Positions 20,341 through 31,224 of a DNA stretch of 64,000 bases are shown here, one piece after another. Where the stretch lies: assembly GCA_050084515.1 (NCBI GenBank), contig CM114272.1:20088001-20152000 (forward strand), read 5' to 3'. The stretch is from Blasia pusilla. Its lineage: Eukaryota; Marchantiophyta; Marchantiopsida; Blasiales. How positions within the stretch are numbered: the stretch's first letter is position 1; every line of letters begins with the position of its first letter. The notes under the pieces were generated by a model. That model was not told where the DNA came from, did not search any database, and was given only the letters and a program-made list of their open reading frames with translations. Made by a program: the position numbers and the translations under genes.

Positions 20341-22307
20341 GCTCGCACTCTGTCACATACCATACATCTGGCCATAAAATGCTGTACCCCAGTATGCATG
20401 CCGTGCCACCAATACTGAACCTGGAGTAAGTTGTAAGTACGTTTTACTCCGAATTGTCCCAACTCCTCATGGGCATGTCGCATTACACGTGCTTGCTGGG
20501 AAGGATGAGGTACCACTCGTATCCTACCATCTCCCCATACCCGCAAAATGTGAGTCCCCTCCCACCTGAACCTCTTGGCTCTCTGTAGGATCCGATCCCG
20601 CTCCCTAGCACTCACTGTACCCGCAATGACGCTAGTGCGCAAGAACTCCACAACCTCCACGTCGTCATGGATATCACGACCACCTGTCACCTCCTCACTA
20701 ACCTCCGGATCCAAAGACTCATCATCCAACCCCACCACTGGAGTCATCACATGTGGCTGACCTCCCATAGTCAACCAACAAAGATAGGCAGATGCATGCC
20801 AACCGGGCACCATCTCCTCATCACTCTCTTCGTGCCATTGAGCTCTTTTGTCGTCTCTCTGACTCGGACATGGGTTACGACTCAACCCATCCGCATCTTG
20901 GTTCAGCCGACCTGGCCTATGAACCACCTCAAACTTATACTCATGTAGTAATAGAGCCCACATGGCAAGCTTGCCCGTAAGCTTGTCGGACTCCATCAAC
21001 CACCTCAATGGCTGATGATCAGTGATAAGTATGAAAGGGTTTCCGAATAAATAGCATCTAAAATGTGCCACGGCCCACAATGCAGCCAAGCACTCTCCCT
21101 CGTAGGAGCTGTACTTTGCCTCTGCACTGTTGTTCGATCGGCTCGCGTAAGCCACAACGAACTCCCTCTCCTCGTCATCCCTCTGAGTAAGCACTGCTCC
21201 TAGACCCAACATGCTCAAATCCGTATGTAACTGGAATGGGCGACCCCTAACCGGTCTCTGTAAAATGGGTGAGGACGTCAACCTGTCCTTGAGCTCCTGA
21301 AATGCTCGCTCCTGATCATCTCCCCACAACCAAACCTGATCAAGTCTCGTCAACAAGGTCAAAGACTTTGCAATCGCACTAAAACCCTTGACATACCGTC
21401 GATAGAAGTTTGCCAGTCCAAGAAATGCTCGGACTCGACTCACATTTGTAGGGCATGGAATCTGCGCAATAGCCTCTACCTTCGTCTGCTGAACGCCTAA
21501 CCCACTCGGGTATATGGTGTGTCCCAAGTACTCAATCTGCTCCTGAAAGAATCTGCACTTGCCTGGATGTAACTTCAGTCCATGTAACTGCAATCGCCAA
21601 AATACCTCCTCCAAGTGTCGCTCATGCTCCTCAACCGTGGAATTGAAGATAAGAATATCATCTATGTAATATCATACAAAATCCAAGCCAGCCAGAATCC
21701 TATCCATCACTCTCTGAAACTCTGCAGGCGCGTTCTTCAACCCAAATGGTAAGAACCGCCACTGATACAAGCAATCTCTCCCGAACCGATATATCCCCCA
21801 GAATGTTGTCTTCTCCCTATCCTCCAACCTGATAGGAAGCTGATGATAGCCAACACGGAGATCTAAAGTACTGAAGATCTTTGCATGCCCTACCGCATCA
21901 AAGATCTCCTCAGGAGTAGGCATGGCGTCGATCGACCTCGTGCATCGGTTGATAGGACGGTAATCTCCACACATCCGCCTATCCGTCCAATGGCCATACA
22001 TATCCTTCTTCGCCAGCATGATTGTGGCAGATGCATACTCCCCATGTGATAACTCCACAAGTCCTGCCTCCAACAAGTCCTGACTCTTGCTCTGAATCAA
22101 GGCTCGCTCCATATCAGAATACCTGTAGGGTCGACGAAAGATCGATGTATCACTAGCCAACTCAATCCGTATCCCGGGACCCTTCAGCGTATCCAAGTCT
22201 CTCATACTGAAGGCAAAACAACTAACATGCCCTCTCATAAACCTATGAACTCGCCGTCGCTCTCCTCCTATCAACTTGAGACCTATCACAGGCTCCCAAG
22301 TCTCCAT
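20127..22307 (-). pseudogene. Copy B reverse transcriptase, RNase H and integrase N-terminus
   Basis: Two frames, 22,307-21,672 and 21,614-20,127, cover nearly one continuous polyprotein. RT: RMCGDYRPINR, FSTLDLRVGYHQLPI (catalytic Asp), FLPFGLKNAPAEFQRVMDRI, then a TGA directly before YYIDDILIF (catalytic Asp pair). RNase H: HTDLSMLGLGAVLTQ, YEGECLAALWAVAHF, TDHQPLRWLM, NQDADGLSRNP. Integrase zinc domain: HAHEELGQFGVKRTY then FMARCMVC. Domain order RT-RH-IN and these motifs are classical Ty3/Gypsy. Apart from the TGA near the YIDD box this part is almost intact, which suggests a fairly recent insertion. Confidence 0.9.
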
Positions 22308-22529
22308 CGTGACCTCACTCGGAGAGGACGCAACCTCCGGCTTTGGTTGCTATGTAGCAACCCTAGCCACCTCCGCAACAGCCACTCCACTCTGACCTCC
22401 TACACCATGCTCCACATCCGAAAAATGAACATGTGCTACTCTAGCCGCCTTCACACTCTCTGCAATGGTAGGCAATGGTACAACTCGTGGATGTGACGGC
22501 ATGGATGACACTCGTATCCATCTCTGCTC

Positions 22530-23823
22530 AGCTATACCTAGGCTGACTATCCATGTGAGACAGTTGAGGTCCATTTCCTGGCCCAACACCTGTCTCCGAG
22601 ATGCCTTAGTCATCCTTAGCACCGCCGTAGTACCGGTAGTGAACCCCATGGTGCGCTCGCGCTCATCTGCTATAGGCTCCTCCAATGCTCCGGTCACCTC
22701 ATCCCAAATCATGCCTGGCCCTCCCTGACGAAAGGCATGGGATGCTGGGAAGCTCACCAACGTAGGTAAGGCTGCCCTCAACTCCCCCACCCTATTGGCC
22801 ATAGCCAACGGTGGTATATCATCCCGTGTCACCACCTGAGATCGACGCCCTGAGCCCAAAATAGCATCCACTGTGAGATGTGGTGCTCTCTGGACACAGT
22901 TGTGGACAATGGGCACGTGACCCAACTCTCGCTGCATCTAACAACACAGCAGGTCCCAACCATGACCTCACCTGATGTACACTCGTCATCACACGTGCAC
23001 GAGTGTCTCCTAACAACAGCACGTTCTCCAAAATGTATGTTGGAGAACATATCTGACTTTCTTGCAAGTGTCGTAATACTCGCAGCATCTCCCAAAACAT
23101 CCCTCACCTCGGATCTTGCAATCCAAATCCTCGGCCAGCTGATGAATGACCCTGACATGGCCATCCAGCAATCACCAAATGAATGGTGCCAACTCTATCG
23201 AGATCCTGCGCCCCCACCAAAGAGATGTCGGCGAGTAGCGTATGGTGGTATCCCCGTACTGCAGATACCAACAACAACTTAGGATACCTCTGGACCAATC
23301 TCGCCACGTGACGTAATGATACTCGCCGCGCGGTCTCATCTCTCTCCACATAAAGGTACTGATGCACCCGTATGCCCGCGTGCAATAGTGCAGCCAATCC
23401 GGTGCTAATCCCTCCGAAGAGATCTAACACCCTAACACCCTCCTGTGGGCACTGCCACACAACAGGTGTGGTGTCTAGTGGGATCATCGTCTCCACTCCA
23501 AGAGCCCGATCGTCACGTGACTCTCGTGGCTGTGGGATAAAAACATGACTCCACGCCTGCCTCACGAGGTCGTCGGCACTCGGGTGTAGCTCCCAAGTCG
23601 TACCCCACAATGGTGAAGAGGCCTCGCCAACATGGGAAGAGACACCCGCCATGGCCTGTCTCTCCGTGGGACTATCCGCTACTGGGACATCCTCCGCATG
23701 TGCGTTCCCCTCCAACAAATCTCCTGGCCAGCTAACACTACCTGTGAAAGCTGCCAACGTGGTCACAGACTCGCCTCGTGATCGACCACCTCGTCCCGCA
23801 AACTGCACGGGTAATTGACTCAT
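22530..23823 (-). pseudogene. Copy B C5-cytosine DNA methyltransferase domain
   Basis: The first frame (23,823-23,104, 239 codons) has motif I RVLDLFGGISTGL at residues 131-143, the motif II region YVERDETARRV, and the catalytic Cys motif VIAGWPCQGHSSAGRGFGL. A frameshift leads to LFWEMLRVLRHL, motif VI YILENVLLLG and motif VIII LDAARVGSRAHCPQL (23,100-22,819). A third frame (22,937-22,350) carries a putative target-recognition segment, DERERTMGFTTG (IX) and RRQVLGQEMDLNCLTWI (X). All catalytic motifs are therefore present in the expected order in about 300 residues. The layout resembles DNMT3-type enzymes. It lies between protease and RT, so it would be made as part of gag-pol. Two frameshifts disable this copy. 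Confidence 0.88.
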
Positions 23824-23871
23824 CCGGCCGTCACCTGACCGCCATCCTGGCCGATAAGCAACGGTCTCCTC

Positions 23872-24624
23872 CTAGAAGTCAAGGATGAATCCTAGGGGAT
23901 ATAACACTGTACTCCCCACCAACACATCGTATGACTCAGCTGGTGTCGTAATCGCACGTGTGCGCACCATAGCACTACCCATCGCATGCTCTGGCTGGAC
24001 TCTGACAACAATCTCTTGTCGAGTTAGATACTGAGTGGGTGATATGCCCCCAATCGAGGTCTGTATCTGGAAGGGACAAGGCTCAATGTCGGGCTTCCGT
24101 AACCCCAACGCTAAACACGCCGCCTTCCCTAACATCAAGGGTTGCGCTCCCGAATCAAGTAGGACGCGCTGCGGGTGGTATATTGTCCCCGTCGGACTAA
24201 CCAAGTGAAATACTCCAACTCGGTTATCTAGTAACACTACTCCAGGTGTCACCACTACTCGCTCTATGGCCGGTTGAGCTGGCATATCTACCAACTTCGC
24301 CACCGCCGCCGCATGCCATGACTCTGTGGGGAACGTCCCAAGCACTGGCTCTGAGGGCAAGTCCACCACCTCCTCAACTACCTCTGAACAAAAAGCAGTC
24401 ATCTCTCCACGCTCACACAACGTGGCGGCCAACCGGAACACCTCTGCTGGTCCAACTCCCAACGTCGCCAACTCTATGGCGGAAAATAGCGGAGTCTGAC
24501 TCACTCGGGTGGCCACCTCCAACACTATGGTCGACACTAACTCCACTCGAGCCGGCATAGGAGTTGTCACTCCAAATCCTCGTGACGTCGACGTAGGTGC
24601 TGAACTGTAGGCACCGCTAGTCAT
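23872..24624 (-). CDS. Copy B protease region
   Basis: This open frame of 250 codons includes AIERVVVTPGVVLLDNRVGVF, then PQRVLLDSGAQPLMLGKAACL (D-S-G active site), FQIQTSIGGISPTQYL and SYDVLVGSTVLYPLGFIL, the retropepsin fold with its C-terminal hydrophobic-Gly element. It matches the copy A and copy C proteases. It would process the polyprotein. It lies downstream of the CCHC knuckle and directly upstream of the methyltransferase. Confidence 0.8.
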   Translation of the reverse strand: MTSGAYSSAPTSTSRGFGVTTPMPARVELVSTIVLEVATRVSQTPLFSAIELATLGVGPAEVFRLAATLCERGEMTAFCSEVVEEVVDLPSEPVLGTFPTESWHAAAVAKLVDMPAQPAIERVVVTPGVVLLDNRVGVFHLVSPTGTIYHPQRVLLDSGAQPLMLGKAACLALGLRKPDIEPCPFQIQTSIGGISPTQYLTRQEIVVRVQPEHAMGSAMVRTRAITTPAESYDVLVGSTVLYPLGFILDF

Positions 24625-25059
24625 CGAGGCACCATCGATGGTGTGTGTAAAGCCTCCGACAATGTGAACGACTGTGGAACCCTGGCCTGCCGCCCATCGA
24701 TCTCCTCTGGTGGGTCAATCTCAACTCCACCTCTCGATGGCTCGGTGCCTCTCGCAGCACCCCGAGTCACCACTGCAGCTGCCTCAACCTGGGCTGCACT
24801 ACACATAAATCCCATACTGGCAAGATCCTCACCCGTGTCAGGGTAAGAGGTAGAAGTTGGAGTCACACTAGCCGCCGCAGACTCGTGCCTTCCCTAAGTT
24901 GCATCATCGTCATGGCAGCAATCCTCTGCTCAAGCGATCGATCGTGAGAGAAGTGCCGGCTCTGGTGCTCCTGCTCCATCTCCTCTGGCTGGTGGTGGTC
25001 CTCTACCACCACGTCCAAGAAGAACTCCCCGACCTCCTCCAGGACAACCGCCCCTAGGC

Positions 25060-26480
25060 CCTCGGCCTACCTCTGGACGTGCCGCTCGGCAAAGGTCAAA
25101 ACATCTATCCCTAGTGTGACCATATCTATGGCAATGGTCACACTGGTGCTATGGTGGGGCCATCCTCTGTGGCTCCTGAGCAATCGGAGGCGCTGGTGGT
25201 CCTCTCCCATGCTGTGGGCAGTCTCTCTGTCTATGGGCCCCTCCACACGTCCAACAAGACCACATCGGTCATTGCTGGGCAACATATGTAGGTACGGGTC
25301 GTTGCCTCATAGGCTCACGGTACCCGCCCTGCTCTCTAGGCACACTGGCCCGCTCCCGTGGTAATGGTGCTCGCTGTGGTACCTGTGGGGTCACCGTCGC
25401 TCGTGGACCCGTCGACTCTCAAGAAAATCCAGCGGTCACTACCGCTCCTCACTCATGTTGAGCTCAATACACTCAGAAAACTCAAAGACCACCTTCAATG
25501 TGGGCTTCGCTGTGTGAATCAGCAACGCATCTCGGACTCTCCCCCGTTGTTCTCGGTCCAGAACCCCGTACCAATACTGGACCGACTACGCCTCAGTCAC
25601 TCCAAACGTAGCAATGATCAGCCTCCTCATGCGTGTGAATGCCTCTCTCAGACTCTCACCCGATCGTCGCTGAAAATCCTGTAGACTCTTCAGCTTGTCG
25701 GTGCGTACGCCCTGGTAGCTCTTCCCCAATTGTCGGAAGAACTCCACTGTGGGGCTGAAGCTAGGTGGCCCTCTGCCACATCGCCTGTCTCACTGCCCTC
25801 CTCTCCATCTAGTCTCCGGGCTGATGGTGTGGGTCTCTCGCCTCTCACAATCCCATCATATGCCTCGCGACCACTAGTGGACACATACCCTGGAGCCCAA
25901 TACATCCTCCAGGCATCAATCTCTACTGAATATAGTGATCAAAACTCCATGTAGTCATCCATCGGAGGACCCTCCAAGTGCTAGAACAACCCCTTCCATG
26001 CCATGAAAGGGTTGAACCGTGTCGGGGTCCGTATCTCCTGGAAGTTGCACCATGTGTCGAACTCCTGGATAAAATCATCTAAGTCGATGGTTTCCACTGC
26101 ACCCGAGAAACGACGCATACCCCGATGGCCCATGTCGTCCATCTCCTGCCAAGTACTACTGTCTCTATCTGTGATCTTGTCACCAGACCCAGTGTCTAGT
26201 GATGATGATCCAGTCACGGATGGATGTCGAGGGAGCTCCTCACTGGTAACCCCTCGGTATCTCACTCCACTCCGTGTCACACCACTACTACTGCTCGCAC
26301 TACCCCGTTCTTCCGAACCCAGGAAGAACGCCGGGATGACAAACCCTGTCTCACCCGCTCAAGCACTCAGACTCACCGAGAGTCTCCCACACGCCTCACT
26401 AGCTCACCTATGCGAACATCAATCCCGTGATGATATACCCGGCCTCACGCACGCTCAACACTCGGGCTCACCATGAGCCT
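25060..26480 (-). pseudogene. Copy B gag with CCHC knuckle
   Basis: Frames at 26,280-25,981 and 25,905-25,690 match the copy A gag N-terminal half (DFIQ, a WKG motif, HLEGPPMDDY, EIDAW) and are separated by a TAG at 25,981-25,983. Reverse translation at 25,085-25,145 gives CDHCHRYGHTRDRC, a C-x2-C-x4-H-x4-C knuckle. Further stops lie between. The gag core itself is more damaged than in copy A. Confidence 0.75.
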
Positions 26481-26679
26481 CCCAACTTACTTACCTAACC
26501 TAGTGACACTCTCTCGGGTCATACATATGACCCCTACTCGGCAACCGCCGTATATCCACCAACATGAAAAGAATCTACACTCGTCACCATCACTGCACCC
26601 ATCTAGCACCAACTACTACCCGATACCCAGCACTCTCAATCACACACAACAAGTGCGGGAAAAGGGACTCGAATGGGTA

Positions 26680-27289
26680 ACCTGATCATGCCCTCCAACC
26701 TGCTGCACCATCAACATGCACTCCTCCACATGATATGACAATCTCCGCAACACAACACTCTCCTCGACCAACATGTCGATCCTCCTGTCAAGAGATGCGG
26801 ACAACCCGTCGGCATCATGCACACTGCCCCTCCATCGTCAACTCTCGCAACGCCCTGTTTTCGCGTTTAGGGTCCGCGCCCGTCCACGCCCGTTCGTCGC
26901 CCGTCGCCGCCCGTCTCCGCCTGTCGGCTCCCGTCCGTTGCCCCTTGCCCTTCGCCGCCGCGCCCTAACCCTAGACCGGCCGCGACCTAGCTAGCCATCT
27001 TTACTTAACAGCCCCCCGACGGATGCAAGATCCAAACCTTCTTTTCTTTTCTTCTCTCTCTCGACACCCTCACTCGCGTACACCCGACGCTCCACCACAC
27101 ACTGCACTCGGCTACTGTCCCGCGTCAATCCGTACCAGCAAAATTTGAGAAAAATGGACAGCGCTTACGCCCACGGCCTTCCGAACAGAAAAATGAAAAA
27201 CACCCGCAACACAAGCGTCTCCTGGGGCTCCCGACCAAGGAAACTCGCTTGCCTACATGCAAACAACGAATTCCCACCAGCCCCCTGAC
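26680..27289 (-). other. Copy B leader region
   Basis: Non-coding DNA between gag and the primer site. 26,830-26,990 is very C- and G-rich with CCCGT-type repeats. Short frames here are low-complexity and are not called. Confidence 0.5.
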
Positions 27290-27302
27290 ATCTTTCTCAT
27301 GT
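27290..27302 (-). promoter_or_regulatory. Copy B self-complementary primer-binding site
   Basis: The coding strand directly after the 5' repeat reads ACATGAGAAAGAT. This is an exact 13-nt complement of ATCTTTCTCATGT (27,476 down to 27,464), which begins at the predicted transcription start inside the same repeat. The sequence is unrelated to the copy A primer site, yet the relationship is the same. Confidence 0.75.
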
Positions 27303-27781
27303 AAAAATAAAGAGTAGTAAAAACGGCACACCCGGCCTAAAACTCCACTCCTCAATCTACATCGGCATATCGAGCCTCTTCCACCCTATGCTATCAAGGA
27401 ATCCAGATGCTAGCACCCTAGTCCTAGCTCACACACATACAAGGGAGGTGCTCCAACGGCCCAACATGAGAAAGATGGCTTAGGAAAGCCATCTTCCTCT
27501 CTTATAACGGGTTGGGAAGAGCCAAAAGGATCTTCCCCTAAAAATAGCCCTCCCCTTGGTAACCTGCGCGCACAGGTTACCAAGGGCGGGTGACCTGGTC
27601 AGCAAGTCACCCGGCTGTAAAGACCTCAACATGAAAGTTGTGAGAAACGATGTTCCTGACACAATGGACCTATCCTCAACCTCATCCGACACCGTGGGAC
27701 AAAGTTACACTCAAGATAGTCCGCTGGCTCCTACGCCCTATCCACGATAGATCTCGGCCTATCAGCTACTCAGATGTGACA
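27303..27781 (-). repeat. Copy B 5' terminal repeat A1 with promoter
   Basis: On the coding strand it begins TGTCACATCTGAG and ends flush with the primer site. A TATA box (TTATAAG, 27,507-27,501) lies 30 bp upstream of the A at 27,476. No B repeat flanks it, unlike the 3' end, which makes the termini a split direct repeat. Confidence 0.8.
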
Positions 27782-27785
27782 TAGT

Positions 27786-29010
27786 TAACCAACCCCTATT
27801 TTCAAATTTAACATATGTTGGGAGGGGAGAGCATGGTTGACACATGGGTCAACTCTCTATGGTTGACCACATGTGTCATCATCTAGAGGTAATCCTCCCT
27901 TAATGACATAGTTGTATGAATAAATGAATTGTTATGTCTACGAATGAGCACCATCTATAAGGTGAGTCACAACTTTGAACTCGATAGCTTGAAAGAATGG
28001 TAAGAGTATAGCATACAAGAACCCGAGTGAGAAAATGATATGAAAAGAATCATGGTTAAATCCTCTTATATCAATCAATTATCTTATTGGTCTCATATAT
28101 AGCAAGGATTGCATGCTAGTAAATTAGAATGTTAGGATTTGTGAGTAAGGCTGTAACCCCTACAAAGAGATTATTTTTTTTCTTTTTTCTATATAAGTAC
28201 TTACATGTATGGAGTAATATGGCTATAACACAAATTCCATTTATATTGAATATTGGAAACTTTGGAGAAGATTCTTTGTGTTTATCTTATCTTCAAATTT
28301 TATTTTTCCTTTTGAAAAATAAGATGAGAGGGCACAACGTCATTATTAGGTTGGCGCAAGAATTCTCAATCTTGCAAGAAGGTACTTCGCATGCATGACT
28401 TGACCATTTCTGATTAGTTGATTTATGATGAACAAAAATAATTGTTTAGTTGGCACTTATCAACACGGAATTTCTTATTTCCATAACTATAAAATCTTCC
28501 CCATGAGATGTTAGTATAATATGCATACACATAGAGTAATTTTGGGTGCTAATTAAGGGAGCTATTAAATCTCATCGGCTCTCCAAAATGCAACCTAGGT
28601 TAAGTCTACGCTATTATCAACATTAGAGATTAAAGAACTAATTTATTTTCATTTCCTATTTGAAAATTTAGCAATATGAATGTTTTTCATTTAAGCTCTT
28701 ACTCTTGTTTACTTTTTTTGTAAAATATTTACACACAAAATTTTGAATGAATGGATGGAACATCAAACTATTTGCAAATAAGACCAAGAATTTAGGGTGT
28801 CATCGGTCAAAGGACTTTGAATTCACGCCTTTTAGAAGTGATGCAATTCTACTTGAATGTTAAAACAAGTTCCATTATATTATTTATATATTAATATGAG
28901 TAAACATTTTTTGCATGTTCATAAAAATTACATTAGTATGAAAAATGCATTAGTTTAATTCTTCTTGTAAGCACTTAGTTAGATATTCTTGTACATATGA
29001 AGACTTAAAA
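27786..29010. other. Intergenic DNA
   Basis: AT-rich, with no recognised gene. A short inverted GGTTGACACATG/CATGTGTCAACC-like segment lies near 27,834-27,880. The frame at 28,129-28,398 has no identifiable features. Confidence 0.4.
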
Positions 29011-29011
29011 G

Positions 29012-31224
29012 AACCTTGCAATTTCGTCCTCACTTTAGTGCCAACTTATTTCCTCATCAATTTGGAGTGGTAACTCTTGGAGGTAGTGAGGCTGTGGTGC
29101 ATGGGATTCGCTCCACTCTTGATATTCATCCAGATTGGGTAGCAATTCAAGTCGATGTGGCTAACGCATTCAATTCAGTTTCTCGTGCCGCCATCTTTGA
29201 GGAGTTACGTTGTGTAGGAGGATACCTTGCGAACCTCATTCCATTTGTTTGCTCCTTCTATGCCTATGATACGCCCATTATATATTCCCATCATGCTACT
29301 TCTGGGGAATATAGTATTCTACAATCGGCTTGTGGCACACGTCAAGGTGATCCCATGGGGGGCCCACTTTTTGCCATTGCCCATTTTCGTGCCCTTCGAG
29401 CATCAGCGCAAGCATTTCCATCTTTTCTTTTCCTTCTATTGCTGATGACACTCACATTATAGGTCCTCCTTCTGAAGTGGTTCCTGCTTATACCCATTTC
29501 GTGGAGCAACTCTCTTTCTTAAACCTTAAAGTCCAACCTAGTAAATGTGGAGTATGGTCTCCTTCATGCCTTCCCTCAACATTCACCCCACCTACTCCTG
29601 ATTTTCCCATCTACATTGAAGGGGTTAGAGTTCTTGGGGTCCCAAATGGCTTCAGCGACTATGTCTCAAAGTTCTTGGATGAGGCCCTTTTGAAAGACGT
29701 GGAATGGCTTCATTTGTTACCTCATCTAGGGGATCCCCAAGTGGCTTATGGGATTCTCTCCCAATGTTTTCTACGACGTCCTTCCTACCTTCTTCGCACT
29801 TGTCCTCCCACTTCAAGGTTCTTACATCGATTGGCCTCTTTTGATGCTTCTATCTTGGCAACTTTTGGTCAATAGGCAAGATAGCTTGTCGTGAAGCAAA
29901 GACACCATCCTCTCCCTCAAAGGTATTTGGGCCAAGAAGTTGACCAAAAGTTGCCAAGAAGTGGACTGTCCTCCATAGTTGCATCTGCTCCCGCAGCCTT
30001 GTTGGGGAGTTGGGCGTTGGTAGCACCGATTATGGCTTCAAGGTTTCTCCAAGGAGATACACCTATCTTGATGGATCATATCGCCCATGTAGAGGAAGGG
30101 GACTTGTTATTTCAACAACAACTGAGATCTGCACGAGCTCTTCTTCCTCTTGCTACACAAGCAATTCTACCCCCTTTCAGTCAACTGAATACGAAAGGGC
30201 TTGATCGACTTCAAGAGCATATCTCCGAGAATCTGCATCAAATAAACTTTTCCAACATTCTCTCCGAGGCATCCTCTGACGTTAATCGAGCTCGTCTACG
30301 TTCATGTGCGGGTACCAGAGCGTGGGCGTGGCTTACTGCAAATCCTCTTATTCTTCCATTTTGTCTTCCTCGAAGTATATTCTCGACAACTTTGCGGATA
30401 CGTCTTGGACTTCCCCATCCTTCTCTCTTAGGTGTGCCAAATTGTGTATGCGGGGATCCCATTGATGCCAAGGTTATCCATATTCTCCGATGTGCACATG
30501 GTGGAGAACGAACGGCCACACATGATGTCATTAGAGAGGCGGTAGTATCGATGGCTCGTACTGCAGGATACACCGTTGGGCAAGAGCAACTCCACGTCCT
30601 ACCTTCAACCACACAAGCAATCTCTCGTCGGAGAGTGGATCTTGTTATGTCCCGAGGTGGATTGCGGACACTAGGTGATGTGGTGGTTGCTGATCCAACA
30701 CGTTCTGACTTGGTGTGTCGAGCCGCACATACCAAAGGTTTGGCGGCCGGAGCTGCAGCAAGAATCAAGGAGCTAAGTTATGCTGTGAGACATGCGACTG
30801 ATGGATTTATTCTTTTTGCAGTGGAAGTATTCGGTCATTTACATGTGTCTTTTGATACTTTCCTGAAAACATGTGCTCACCACTCCCTCGAGAATCATCA
30901 CCTTGCCCCTTCCCGTAGTCCTTCTTTCTTGGTAGTTACTACTTATTTTTGGCAATGCATCTCAGTGGCCTTACAACGTGCACAAGCCTTGGCATTGATA
31001 CGTCGTGCGGAGGTGGTGGGGGGTCGCTCGCCTCGTCGTCCATTCACGTCTGACCAACCACACGTGTTCTTGTCAGATTTGTTTCAGGCTATTAATCGTG
31101 TAGTTCGTTGAGCCGATGTTTGCGTTGGCTTGTTGCCATTTTCTTTTTGCATTCTTGACTCCTCTTTTGAATTGTTATTACTTTTCTTTGTCCTCTTATG
31201 AGGTTTCCTTTATAATAAAGTGGA
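29012..31224 (+). mobile_element. LINE with restriction-like endonuclease, plus-strand copy (5' truncated)
   Basis: A non-LTR reverse transcriptase sequence. RT motifs are QFGVVTLGGSEAVVHGIR, VDVANAFNSVSR (catalytic Asp), SACGTRQGDPMGGPLF, then, after a frameshift near 29,440, ADDTHIIG (catalytic Asp pair). The C-terminal half (29,891-31,111, 406 codons) has a CCHC-type finger (CVCGDPIDAKVIHILRCAHGG) followed by RRVDLVMSRGG and LGDVVVADP, the R-x-x-D then D pattern of the restriction-like endonuclease of R2/CRE-type LINEs. The 3' untranslated part is shared with the minus-strand copy and ends near AATAAAGTGGA. The N-terminal domain is missing, consistent with 5' truncation. A short inversion breaks the frame at 29,873-29,958. 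Confidence 0.8.
29873..29958 (+). other. Micro-inversion inside the LINE
   Basis: This 86-bp segment matches the plus strand of the minus-oriented LINE (about 48,746-48,832), so it is inverted relative to its own reading direction. A 19-nt arm occurs before it (29,854-29,872) and inverted at its end (29,940-29,958). Reading frame resumes afterwards in the same phase. Confidence 0.8.

Larger units (their letters stand above)
18405..27781 (-). mobile_element. Ty3/Gypsy-like element with DNA methyltransferase and PHD finger, copy B
   Basis: This 9,377-bp minus-strand element is the best preserved in the window. Order from 5' to 3': A1 (27,303-27,781), primer site (27,290-27,302), leader, gag, CCHC knuckle, protease, DNA methyltransferase, RT, RNase H, integrase, PHD finger, polypurine tract, B1 (19,025-19,162), A2 (18,543-19,022), B2 (18,405-18,542). 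The TAGT tetranucleotide flanks both ends (18,401-18,404 and 27,782-27,785). The duplication could be a base or more longer, because the element ends in A. Breaks: a TAG in gag, frameshifts within the methyltransferase, a TGA just before the RT YIDD box, and a stop and frameshifts in the integrase. Confidence 0.9.

Noticed and set aside
26735-26994. Arg/Pro-rich ORFs in the copy B leader
   Set aside because: Low-complexity CCCGT repeats give long frames in several phases. No family features.
2485-27781. Tyrosine recombinase (DIRS/PAT type) as the integration enzyme
   Set aside because: Split direct repeats suggested it, but the reading frames show an HHCC zinc domain and a DDE core of Ty3/Gypsy type, plus short target duplications. 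No tyrosine recombinase motifs were seen.
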